Positions 1 through 6,185 of a stretch of 25,162 nt of DNA are shown here, piece by piece. This DNA comes from an uncultured Nocardiaceae bacterium. GTDB lineage: Bacteria; Actinomycetota; Actinomycetes; Mycobacteriales; Mycobacteriaceae. Positions within the stretch are counted from its first letter, which is position 1, and each line of letters starts with the position of its first letter. The stretch is from NCBI GenBank assembly GCA_936936565.1, contig CAKZIX010000009.1:1-25162 (forward strand), written 5' to 3'. The notes under the pieces were generated by a model. It saw only the letters and a program-made list of their open reading frames with translations. It did no database searches and was not told the origin of the DNA. The translations under genes and the position numbers were made by a program.

Positions 1-408
1 GCCCTCGAGGACCCGGAGTGGACGGCCCGGGCCATCGCCGAGTACGGCGACCGGATCGCCGTGGGGCTCGACGTCCGGGGGACGACCCTCGCCGCCCGCG
101 GCTGGACCAAGGAGGGCGGCGACCTGTGGGAGACGCTCGCGCGGCTCGACGCGGAGGGCTGCTCCCGCTACGTCGTCACCGACGTCGCGAAGGACGGCAT
201 GCTGGCCGGCCCCAACCTGCAGCTGCTCCGGGACGTGTGCGCGGCGACCGATGCCGCCGTCGTGGCGAGCGGTGGGGTGACGACCCGCGAGGACGTCGTC
301 GCCCTGCGCGAGCTGGTCCCGGTCGGTGTCGAGGGGGCGATCATCGGCTCGGCCCTGTACAAGGGCACCGTGACCCTCTCCGACGCCCTCGACGCGGCGG
401 GCTTCACC
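1..408 (+). CDS. priA: PriA/HisA-type phosphoribosyl isomerase, C-terminal fragment (5' side of an in-frame chimera)
   Basis: The frame is open from base 1 and matches the C-terminal half of PriA, the (beta/alpha)8-barrel isomerase of histidine biosynthesis (with TrpF activity in many actinobacteria). Visible landmarks are AVGLDVRG (barrel strand), GGDLWETLARLD, the catalytic-Asp strand VVTDVAKDGMLAGPN, the phosphate-binding ASGGV and EGAIIGSALY. It corresponds to roughly the last 125 residues of a protein of about 245; the N-terminus lies outside the window. Instead of stopping after the usual C-terminal helix, the frame runs into HemB through DALDAAG. No PriA-HemB fusion is known to me, and hemB, not priA, is the neighbour expected here. 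I infer an assembly join, so this part probably comes from another locus or organism. Identity as PriA is confident; its placement next to hemB is not. Confidence 0.8.
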
Positions 409-822
409 GACACCGGGATCCTGGCCTACGCCGCGAAGTACGCCTCGGCGTTCTACGGCCCGTTCCGCGACGCCGTCGGTTCGTCGTTGCAGGGCGATCG
501 GCGTACCTACCAACAGGATCCGGCGAATCGGCGGGAATCAATCCGCGAGGTGCAGCTCGATCTGGCCGAAGGCGCGGACATCGTGATGGTGAAGCCGGCC
601 ATGGGCTACCTCGACATCGTCCGCGACGTCGCCGAGTTCTCGACGGTTCCGGTTGCCGCCTACCAGATTTCGGGCGAGTACTCGATGATCACGGCGGCCG
701 CGCAGAACGGCTGGATCGACCGCGACGCGGCGATCCGGGAGTCGATCGTGTCCATCCGGCGGGCCGGGGCGGATATCGTGCTCACCTATTGGGCCGAAGA
801 AATCGCAAATTGGGCCTGGTAA
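391..822 (+). CDS. hemB: HemB, delta-aminolevulinic acid dehydratase (porphobilinogen synthase), C-terminal part
   Basis: HemB condenses two 5-aminolevulinate molecules into porphobilinogen in cytoplasmic haem and cobalamin synthesis. The fragment carries both Schiff-base lysines of the family: Lys in AKYASAFYGPFRDA and Lys in MVKPAMGYLD. It continues with VAAYQISGEYSMI and the conserved C-terminus RRAGADIVLTYWA, ending at TAA 820-822. The first half, with the Cys-rich metal site, is missing because the frame comes from PriA upstream. From about 480 onward the codon use is less GC-extreme than in the PriA piece and looks like the rest of the window, so the true local hemB may begin to be represented only there. 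In mycobacteria hemB lies upstream of hemL in the same region, which agrees with hemL at 6186. Confidence 0.88.
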   Translation, partial: DAAGFTDTGILAYAAKYASAFYGPFRDAVGSSLQGDRRTYQQDPANRRESIREVQLDLAEGADIVMVKPAMGYLDIVRDVAEFSTVPVAAYQISGEYSMITAAAQNGWIDRDAAIRESIVSIRRAGADIVLTYWAEEIANWAW

Positions 823-869
823 TTACCCGAATTGATGGGCAAACAAACGAACTGCGTGCATTGTAGTCG

Positions 870-890
870 ACCGGAATCTGAACTGCCGGT
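870..890 (+). terminator. weak hairpin after hemB
   Basis: ACCGG and CCGGT arms (870-874 and 886-890) flank an 11-nt loop, 48 bases after the hemB stop. The stem is short and has no U-tract. It could stall or stabilise the hemB transcript end, but it may be chance. Confidence 0.18.
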
Positions 891-907
891 ATGAAATCGC
901 CCCGACT

Positions 908-935
908 TTGAACCTCACAAGCGTGCCTGTATTGT
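908..935 (+). promoter_or_regulatory. sigma-A type promoter for the small membrane-protein ORFs
   Basis: TTGAAC (908-913) and TATTGT (930-935) are separated by 16 bp, a good match to housekeeping -35/-10 elements. The start site should fall near 942, about 40 nt before the ATG at 981. The -10 box overlaps a CRP-type palindrome. Confidence 0.5.
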
Positions 936-948
936 GAAAGCAGTCACA
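933..948 (+). promoter_or_regulatory. CRP-type operator TGTGA-N6-TCACA
   Basis: The site is a perfect TGTGA-N6-TCACA palindrome, the consensus recognised by cAMP receptor proteins, including mycobacterial Crp (Rv3676). It covers the end of the -10 box and the predicted start site, a position that normally means repression by blocking RNA polymerase. The downstream gene would be the small membrane ORF at 981. Function is inferred from sequence and position only. Confidence 0.5.
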
Positions 949-980
949 GCGGTTAGGGATCCAATGAGGGGTTTCTTAGT

Positions 981-1100
981 ATGCGGGTAGTCATCGAGCA
1001 GCGTCACGGTGTTCGTCGCGAGTTGCTCATCATGCTCCTTGTGGTGTTGTTCGGCGCGGTTACGGTTGCCCTGTTGCTGTTGCCGGGTCTGTTCGGCTGA
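981..1100 (+). CDS. 39-aa single-pass membrane protein (unknown)
   Basis: This short ORF starts at ATG 981 with a Shine-Dalgarno GAGGGG (966-971) 9 nt upstream and ends at TGA 1098-1100. The peptide has a basic N-terminus (MRVVIEQRHGVRREL) followed by one strongly hydrophobic helix (about residues 15-38) that reaches the C-terminus, so it is probably an inner-membrane microprotein. I do not recognise a family. It is the first ORF behind the promoter/CRP-site region at 908-948. Its stop overlaps CTG 1097-1099, which could begin the next frame. The ribosome-binding site, promoter and hydrophobic content support it; its small size keeps confidence moderate. Confidence 0.5.
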   Translation: MRVVIEQRHGVRRELLIMLLVVLFGAVTVALLLLPGLFG

Positions 1101-1294
1101 GTAGGCACCTTCGTCGTAGGCCCCAGGTCGGCGCACCCGACGACACAGCTGCGGTACTCGGCGAACTCGCCAGAGTGCCCGGCAAACGCGCCGCCGTCGG
1201 GTTGCGCCTGCACTCTCGCGGATCGGTGCAACCCTGGGCCCGCGCTGGCGCCGCGTTGACGACGGCGTTGAATGCCCTCGTGAGGCAATCATGA
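1097..1294 (+). CDS. possible small ORF lacking a standard start codon
   Basis: From about 1127 this frame reads like actinobacterial coding DNA, with GC-rich third positions and a sensible peptide (PDDTAAVLGELARVPGKRAA, then GLRLHSRGSVQPWARAG). It ends at TGA 1292-1294, overlapping the ATG at 1291. No ATG, GTG or TTG lies between the upstream stop (977-979) and GTG 1175. The listed left edge is CTG 1097, which overlaps the stop of the previous ORF and could act as a rare coupled start. Alternatives are a frameshifted or decayed gene, a sequencing error near 1100-1125, or a shorter protein from the internal GTG. No function can be assigned. Confidence 0.3.
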   Translation: MSRHLRRRPQVGAPDDTAAVLGELARVPGKRAAVGLRLHSRGSVQPWARAGAALTTALNALVRQS

Positions 1295-1578
1295 TGCGAC
1301 GGTATTTCGAGGGTGCACTGACGCTGGGGTTGGTCGCGATCGCGGTGGCGGGCTGGCTGCGCGGCGTGCGTGCACACACCTACCCGGCAACGGAGGCGGC
1401 GCCGGCGTTCACCGGGCACACCTACTCGGGTCCGTGGCTGACACTGGCATTCTTCGCGACGGCCGCCGCGCTCGTGCTGGCCGTCGACGTCGTGCGCATG
1501 TTCGCTCAGCGCACCGGCTCGGTGCAGCTGAACGGTGCGTCCACCAGTGAGCACCACACCGGCGCGCGCGTCGGCTGA
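1294..1578 (+). CDS. small membrane protein with two transmembrane helices (unknown)
   Basis: The 94-residue protein starts at ATG 1294, which sits 8 nt from GAGG (1282-1285); ATG 1291 is in the same frame but only 5 nt away. Two hydrophobic segments are visible: residues about 7-22 (LTLGLVAIAVAGWL) and about 50-70 (LTLAFFATAAALVLAVDVV), separated by a short, probably extracytoplasmic loop (HTYPATEAAPAFTGHTYSG). The C-terminal tail is polar. A small membrane protein downstream of hemB is also found in M. tuberculosis (Rv0513/Rv0514 region); I cannot confirm homology. Its last 73 bp overlap the 3' end of the convergent GH1 gene. Confidence 0.6.
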   Translation: MRRYFEGALTLGLVAIAVAGWLRGVRAHTYPATEAAPAFTGHTYSGPWLTLAFFATAAALVLAVDVVRMFAQRTGSVQLNGASTSEHHTGARVG

Positions 1579-2765
1579 TAGCCGGGTGCCACGCCGCCCC
1601 GGGCGATCGCCTCGCGGTAGGCGGCCACGGCGTCGGTCGGGCGCCGGGTGAGCGTCGGATCGCCCAGCACGTCCACCGTGTAGAGCCCGAATCGCGGTGC
1701 GTAGCTGCCCCATTCGTAATTGTCGGTGAGGCTCCAGTAGTTGTAGCCGATGACGTTCATGCCGTCCGCCTTTGCGCGCTGCACCCAGTACACGCTGTCG
1801 CGCAGGTTGTCCCCGCGCCGGTAGCCGTCGGCGCGGCTGCCGTCTCGGGTCGGCATGCCGGTCTCGACGATGTACAGCGGCTTGTCCGGATACTTGCGCG
1901 CGTAGAACTTCAGGGCGTGGTAGATGCCTTCGGGTTCCAGCGGGGCGTTCCACAGCTGACCGGTGAGCGCCTCGTGGGCATTCGGATGTGCGGGCGAGAG
2001 GCCGTAGTAGTAATCGATGCCGACGAAGTCGAGCTTGACCTTGTCGAGGAACTGGCCGTCGATGACGGGCATCGCGACGGGCACGTAGGCGACGTTGCTG
2101 GTGACCATCGCGCGCGGTTGCACCGCGTGGATGCGGTCGTAGATGGCGTTGTGTACCTGCGCCAGCCGCGCGAACATCGTCGGTACCGCGGTGACGGGCA
2201 GACCGCCCTTGGACGTCTCCTGTGCGACGTAGGCCGCGGGCTCGTTGATCGTCACCCACAGCGGTTCGTAGCGGCTGAATCGATCGACCGCCGCCGTGGC
2301 GTAGGTCAGCCACCGCTCGGTCATCTCCGGGTTGTTCCAGCCCGGCGCCCACGCCGGGTACACCCAGTGATCCAGCGTCACCATCGGGCGCATGCCGGCG
2401 GCCTTGATCGTGCGAATAACCTTGTCGTAGAACGCGAATCCGTTCTCGTCCCAGACGCCCGGCTGCGGCTGCACGCGCGCCCATTCCAGGCCGATGCGGT
2501 ACACCTTCACACCGAGTTGCCTGGCGAGGGCGATGTCGTCGGGGTAGCGGTGGTAGAAGTCCACGGAGTTCTGGTACGGATGCTCCACTTTGCCTTGGGC
2601 GATGTAGCGCGTCCAGTTGCTCGGCGGCGCATACCCTTCGGACTGGAATCCCGACGAAGCCACGCCCCACAGGAAGTCGTCGGGCAGCCGTGGCGGCGCA
2701 GCCTGTGCCGGCGTCGCGGTGGCGAGCATTGCGAACACAGCCAAGATCGACGCTACGAGCCGCAT
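1506..2765 (-). CDS. secreted family 1 glycoside hydrolase (beta-glucosidase-like)
   Basis: The 419-aa protein begins with a Sec signal peptide (MRLVASILAVFAMLATATPAQA, cut near Ala-Ala-Pro-Pro), followed by the GH1 opening LPDDFLWGVASSGFQSEG. The acid/base Glu is in TINEP, the nucleophile Glu is probably in YIVETGMPT (the family usually has I/V-T-E-N-G), and the aglycone/substrate motif is NYWSLTDNYEWGSYAPRFGL. GH1 enzymes hydrolyse beta-glycosides by a retaining mechanism; the substrate here is unknown. The protein probably acts outside the membrane. ATG 2765 is preferred over GTG 2771 because a -10 TACGAT lies 8 nt upstream of it. A cysteine pair near the C-terminus (VWCSLVDAPFSC) may form a disulfide. 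The 3' end overlaps the convergent membrane-protein gene by 73 bp. Confidence 0.88.
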   Translation of the reverse strand: MRLVASILAVFAMLATATPAQAAPPRLPDDFLWGVASSGFQSEGYAPPSNWTRYIAQGKVEHPYQNSVDFYHRYPDDIALARQLGVKVYRIGLEWARVQPQPGVWDENGFAFYDKVIRTIKAAGMRPMVTLDHWVYPAWAPGWNNPEMTERWLTYATAAVDRFSRYEPLWVTINEPAAYVAQETSKGGLPVTAVPTMFARLAQVHNAIYDRIHAVQPRAMVTSNVAYVPVAMPVIDGQFLDKVKLDFVGIDYYYGLSPAHPNAHEALTGQLWNAPLEPEGIYHALKFYARKYPDKPLYIVETGMPTRDGSRADGYRRGDNLRDSVYWVQRAKADGMNVIGYNYWSLTDNYEWGSYAPRFGLYTVDVLGDPTLTRRPTDAVAAYREAIARGGVAPGYQPTRAPVWCSLVDAPFSCTEPVR

Positions 2766-2773
2766 GCTCACGA

Positions 2774-2801
2774 ATCGTACGTGGCCGGGAACCGCTGTGA
2801 A
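2774..2801 (-). promoter_or_regulatory. promoter of the GH1 gene
   Basis: On the minus strand TTCACA (2801-2796) is followed after 16 bp by TACGAT (2779-2774). The predicted start site is at or next to ATG 2765, giving an almost leaderless message. It lies 23 bp from the divergent copper-repressor operator. Confidence 0.45.
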
Positions 2802-2823
2802 CAGATGTCCAACTGGCCACGAT

Positions 2824-2844
2824 GATACCTAGCGGGGGTATCCT
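2824..2844 (+). promoter_or_regulatory. CsoR/RicR-type operator overlapping the -10 box of the csoR-like gene
   Basis: GATACC (2824-2829) and GGTATC (2837-2842) form a perfect 6-bp inverted repeat with a G-rich 7-bp centre, typical of CsoR/RicR boxes (TACC...GGTA). The right arm overlaps a -10 TATCCT (2839-2844), which is 6 nt from ATG 2851, so bound repressor should block a leaderless autoregulated transcript. Copper binding would release it. Confidence 0.65.
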
Positions 2845-2850
2845 TGTAGG

Positions 2851-3138
2851 ATGCACGCCCACTCGTACAGTCCCGACAAGGACGATCTGCTCAAGCGCCT
2901 GCGGCGCATCGAGGGCCAGGTCTCCGGAATTTCGCGCATGATCGACGACGACCGCTACTGCATCGATGTGCTCACCCAGGTTTCCGCGGTGACCAAGGCC
3001 CTGCAGGCCGTCTCGCTGAAGCTGCTCGACGCGCACCTGTCGGGCTGCGTCGTCGACGCCGCCCGCGAGGGCGGCCCGGATGCGGAGGTCAAGCTCAAGG
3101 AGGCCTCCGACGCGATCGCCCGGCTGGTCCGGTCCTAG
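2851..3138 (+). CDS. CsoR/RicR-family copper-sensing repressor
   Basis: This 95-aa, all-helical repressor binds DNA until Cu(I) is bound. The Cys-His-Cys metal site is complete: Cys37 (RYCIDVLTQ), His62 and Cys66 (DAHLSGC), matching C36/H61/C65 of M. tuberculosis CsoR. Tyr36 and Glu84 occupy the conserved second-shell positions. The N-terminal helix KRLRRIEGQVSGI carries the conserved basic residues used for DNA binding. Overall it resembles RicR (Rv0190) more than CsoR itself and lacks the long CsoR tail. The gene is preceded by a matching operator, so it is probably autoregulated. No copper exporter or metallothionein gene lies beside it, so its targets are probably elsewhere. Its stop overlaps the convergent hydrolase stop by 3 bases. 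Confidence 0.9.
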   Translation: MHAHSYSPDKDDLLKRLRRIEGQVSGISRMIDDDRYCIDVLTQVSAVTKALQAVSLKLLDAHLSGCVVDAAREGGPDAEVKLKEASDAIARLVRS

Positions 3139-4079
3139 ACCGGGCCGGCGAATTCGGCGAGCAGGGCCGCCGTGCGGTCGGGCTCCTCGAACATCGGGGA
3201 GTGTCCGACGCCGTCGAGCATCTCGATGCGCGCTCCGGGTACCTGCCGGTAGTGCACCACCGCGGCCGAGTCCCAGCGCTGGTCGGCGGTCCCGAAGATG
3301 ACGAACAGTGGGATGCGCAGCGCCGCCACCCGGTCCGGCATCGGCCGCGCGCGCAGGTAGGCGTCGCTTTCGGTGCGGGTGTCCACGAGGTTCTTGTAGG
3401 TGATCGCGCGGGCGTCGGCGATCAGCTCGGCGGGGATCTCCACCGCGCGCGTAAAGCCGGAATCCATGCCCTTGCGCACCGTCGCGTCGGTGCGCAGCCG
3501 CCACAGCAGCTGTCCGAGCACCGGTACCCGCAACGCATCGTTGAGCAGGCCCTGATCCCGGTACGACGCTTCGGTGGGACCGGTTCCGATCAGCGCCAGC
3601 GCCGATACCAGGCCCGGGCGCTGCTCGGCCAGCGCCGTGGCGACCAGACCACCCACCGAATGCCCGACGACGGCCGCACGCGCGACGCCGAGCTGCGCCA
3701 GCGCCTCGGCGACCCGGCGCGCCTGCGCCGGAATGTCGTAGGCGACATCTGGTTTGGCGGAACGGCCGCACCCGAGCAGATCGATGCGCAGCACCCGGTG
3801 AGTGCGGGCCAGCGCCGGCACCACCGGCGTCCACCAGGCCGCCGAACCCGCGGTGCCGTGAATGAGAACCACTACCGGTCCGGCCTCGGGACCGTCCGCG
3901 ACGACGTGCAGCTCGCCGTCGGAGGTGGCCACGAGCCGCCCGCCGGCAGCGGCGGGGATGCTCTGCCGGGACACCAGCACGGCGTTGACCACGAGGGCCG
4001 CCGCCGTCACGGCGACGAGCACCAACACGACCAGCACGCGGCGCCGCTGCCGCGTCGAGGAGGTAGCCATGCGCTCCAT
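3135..4079 (-). CDS. membrane-anchored alpha/beta hydrolase
   Basis: The 314-aa protein has a basic start and one uncleaved-looking N-terminal hydrophobic helix (about residues 14-34), followed by a complete alpha/beta-hydrolase fold. Visible elements are the oxyanion HGTAG, the strand RVLRIDLLGCGRS, the nucleophile elbow GHSVGG (Ser), the acid in FGTADQRWD (Asp) and the catalytic His in DGVGHSPMFEEPD. All triad residues are present, so it should be active. The substrate (an ester, lactone or epoxide) cannot be predicted. Two starts are possible, ATG 4079 and ATG 4070; a GGAG 3 nt before the second slightly favours the shorter form. It is convergent with the csoR-like gene, the two stops overlapping. 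Confidence 0.85.
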   Translation of the reverse strand: MERMATSSTRQRRRVLVVLVLVAVTAAALVVNAVLVSRQSIPAAAGGRLVATSDGELHVVADGPEAGPVVVLIHGTAGSAAWWTPVVPALARTHRVLRIDLLGCGRSAKPDVAYDIPAQARRVAEALAQLGVARAAVVGHSVGGLVATALAEQRPGLVSALALIGTGPTEASYRDQGLLNDALRVPVLGQLLWRLRTDATVRKGMDSGFTRAVEIPAELIADARAITYKNLVDTRTESDAYLRARPMPDRVAALRIPLFVIFGTADQRWDSAAVVHYRQVPGARIEMLDGVGHSPMFEEPDRTAALLAEFAGPV

Positions 4080-4163
4080 CTCAGCGTGGCGCGGCGTCGA
4101 TCTGCGAGATGTCGCCCCGCGCGGCAGCGGTCTGGTGGTGTCGTCTGCCGGTCAGGCAGCGTC

Positions 4164-6068
4164 TCAGTCCAGCATTTCCGCCTGGGCCAGCACATCCGGC
4201 ACACCCAGCCCGTCGATGAGGGCTCCCACGTGCGGGCGCAGCGTGCGGCAGCGCTCGTTGATCGCGCGCTCGACGAACTTGGCGCGCTCCACCGACAGCC
4301 GGCGGTGCTCGACGTACCAGGCCTTGTCGTTCTCGATGACGCTGAGCACGTACAGGTCGGCGAGGTCGTTGAGCACCTCCTTGGATTCCTCGCAGTCGCA
4401 GGCGTCGATACCGGCGACGAAAGCCTCCATGACGACGCGATCGATATGTGCGCGAGCGGCTTTCAGCACGTGGTCCTGCACGAAGTTGAACGCCGCGAAC
4501 GGGCTCTCCTCGCGCTCGGTGGCCGCGCGCAGGCGCCGCGCCGCGGTGCTGAGCAGGTAGTCCTCACGCTCTTCGAGCATGTCGATCTGGGTGCCGCGGT
4601 TGAAGAGGCTGCCCTCCTCCTCCTTGTCCTGGCGCGCGTCCACCAGCATCTGGATGATCTGTTGGGCCGCAGTGCGTTTCTTCACCTCGTCGGAGACGGT
4701 TTCCAGAGCGAATCGCATCCAGTCGACCGGCTTCATGCCGCGGACTTCCTCGGCGTAGCCGGTGAGCAGCTCCTTGGCGACGAGCTGGGTGAGCACCACG
4801 TTGTCGCCTTCGAAGGTGGTGAACACGTCCGAATCGCCCTTGAGCGCGACCAGCCGGTTCTGCGCCAGATAGCCGGCACCGCCGCAGGCTTCGCGGCATT
4901 CCTGGATGGCACGGGTGGCATGCTCGGTCTGTGCCACCTTCAATCCGGCTGCGCGGCTTTCCAATTCGCGCTGCTCCTGCGGATTCGGCGAGTCGGAGGT
5001 CTGCACGCGCGACATGGTCGCGACCAATTCGTTTTGCGCGAAGCCGAGGGCGTAGGCGCGTGCGATGTGCGGCAGCAGCCGGCGCTGGTGCACCAGGTAG
5101 TCCATGATCAGCACTTCGTTCTCGCTGTCCGGTGCGTCGAACTGCCTGCGCTGCAAGGCATACCGGCCCGCGATGGTGAGCGCGACGCGGGCCGCCGCGG
5201 CCGCCGAGCCGCCGACGGTGACCCGGCCGCGCACCAGGGTGCCGATCATCGTGAAGAAGCGCCGTCCCGGCGACTCGATGGGTGAGGAGTACACGCCGGC
5301 GGCGTCCACGTCGGCGAAGCGGTTCAGCAGGTTCTCCCGCGGAATCCGGACCTGGTCGAACATGATGCGCCCGTTGTCCACCCCCGGCAGCCCGCCCTTG
5401 TAACCGCAGTCCGACGTGGTCACGCCGGGCAGGTCGTTGCCGGCGTCGTCGCGGATCGGCACCACGAAACAGTGCACCCCGTGCGACTCTTCGGTGCCGG
5501 GGGTGAACAACTGCGCGAAAACCGCGGCGACCCGGGCATGTTCGGCCGCGCCGCCGATGTAGTCCTTGCGCGAGGACGGCGTCGGGGAGTGGATCACGAA
5601 CTCTTGCGCGATGGGGTCGTAGGTGGCGGTGGTTTCCAGGCTCTGCACGTCGCTGCCGTGCCCGGTCTCGGTCATGGCGAAGCAGCCGAGCACGTCCAGA
5701 TCGATCAGCGGCTTGATGTAGCGCTGGTGGTGCGGCTCGGTGCCCAGATTGGCCACGGCGCCGCCGAACAGGCCCCACTGCACCCCGGCCTTCACCATGA
5801 GCGACAGGTCCGACATGGCGAGCATCTCGATGCTGACCACGCCCTCGCCGGGCTTGCCGGTGCCGCCCTGATCCTCCCGAAAACCCTTCGCGGCGTATCC
5901 GGCCGACGCGAGCAGCCGCAGCTGGTCCAGCGTCTTGGCGCGGGCCGCGGCCAGTTCGGGGGTGTAGTGCGGGCGGAACTCTTCGCGCGCCAGATCCACG
6001 CGAACTTTCTCTCGTACGTCGTGCCATTGCCCGTCGAGGGCCTTGCGCAGGTTGTCGCCGAGGCTCAT
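4164..6068 (-). CDS. acyl-CoA oxidase/dehydrogenase family flavoenzyme
   Basis: At 634 aa it is far longer than a standard acyl-CoA dehydrogenase (about 380-400 aa) and has the acyl-CoA-oxidase arrangement. FAD/substrate segments are FAMTETGHGSDVQSLETTA and the CGYKGGLPGVDNGRI region. CREACGGAGYLAQNRL follows, then TFEGDNVVLTQLVAKELL, whose Glu aligns with the oxidase catalytic base, then a long helical C-terminal domain (about 450-634). The likely reaction is the first, FAD-dependent desaturation of an acyl-CoA in beta-oxidation, possibly transferring electrons to O2. Whether it is a true oxidase or a dehydrogenase cannot be decided from sequence alone. It is divergent from hemL. ATG 6068 is preceded by a -10-like TACGTT at 6 nt; the nearby GAGG is only 1 nt away, so the message may be leaderless. 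Confidence 0.85.
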   Translation of the reverse strand: MSLGDNLRKALDGQWHDVREKVRVDLAREEFRPHYTPELAAARAKTLDQLRLLASAGYAAKGFREDQGGTGKPGEGVVSIEMLAMSDLSLMVKAGVQWGLFGGAVANLGTEPHHQRYIKPLIDLDVLGCFAMTETGHGSDVQSLETTATYDPIAQEFVIHSPTPSSRKDYIGGAAEHARVAAVFAQLFTPGTEESHGVHCFVVPIRDDAGNDLPGVTTSDCGYKGGLPGVDNGRIMFDQVRIPRENLLNRFADVDAAGVYSSPIESPGRRFFTMIGTLVRGRVTVGGSAAAAARVALTIAGRYALQRRQFDAPDSENEVLIMDYLVHQRRLLPHIARAYALGFAQNELVATMSRVQTSDSPNPQEQRELESRAAGLKVAQTEHATRAIQECREACGGAGYLAQNRLVALKGDSDVFTTFEGDNVVLTQLVAKELLTGYAEEVRGMKPVDWMRFALETVSDEVKKRTAAQQIIQMLVDARQDKEEEGSLFNRGTQIDMLEEREDYLLSTAARRLRAATEREESPFAAFNFVQDHVLKAARAHIDRVVMEAFVAGIDACDCEESKEVLNDLADLYVLSVIENDKAWYVEHRRLSVERAKFVERAINERCRTLRPHVGALIDGLGVPDVLAQAEMLD

Positions 6069-6074
6069 GCCTCA

Positions 6075-6136
6075 AACGTAGTCGCGCTTTACCAACCGCA
6101 AGGTGTGTTCTCTACGACGGTGTGTACGAGTGTCAA
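6075..6136 (-). promoter_or_regulatory. promoter region of the acyl-CoA oxidase-like gene
   Basis: Two candidates are visible on the minus strand. TACGTT (6080-6075) sits 6 nt before ATG 6068 and would give a leaderless transcript. Further upstream, a perfect -35 TTGACA (6136-6131) is followed after 16 bp by TAGAGA (6114-6109), which would give a leader of roughly 35 nt. Confidence 0.4.
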
Positions 6137-6149
6137 CTACACCCCGTCG

Positions 6150-6178
6150 TTGATGCCGGGCGCCGGTCCTGAGACACT
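6150..6178 (+). promoter_or_regulatory. hemL promoter (probably leaderless)
   Basis: TTGATG (6150-6155) and GACACT (6173-6178) are 17 bp apart, and the -10-like box ends 7 nt before GTG 6186. The geometry matches leaderless actinobacterial promoters. It also argues against ATG 6153 as the start, since that codon would lie inside the -35 box. Confidence 0.4.
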
Positions 6179-6185
6179 GGAGGCC

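Noticed and set aside
1060..3834. Very long minus-strand open frame across the GH1, csoR-like and hydrolase genes
   Set aside because: It is an out-of-frame shadow produced by high GC; it is Arg/Gly/Ala-rich with no domain and overlaps genes with clear families.
6153..6185. ATG 6153 as the hemL start
   Set aside because: No ribosome-binding site, adds residues absent from the usual short HemL N-terminus, and the codon would lie in the predicted -35 box; GTG 6186 fits better, though ATG 6153 is not excluded.
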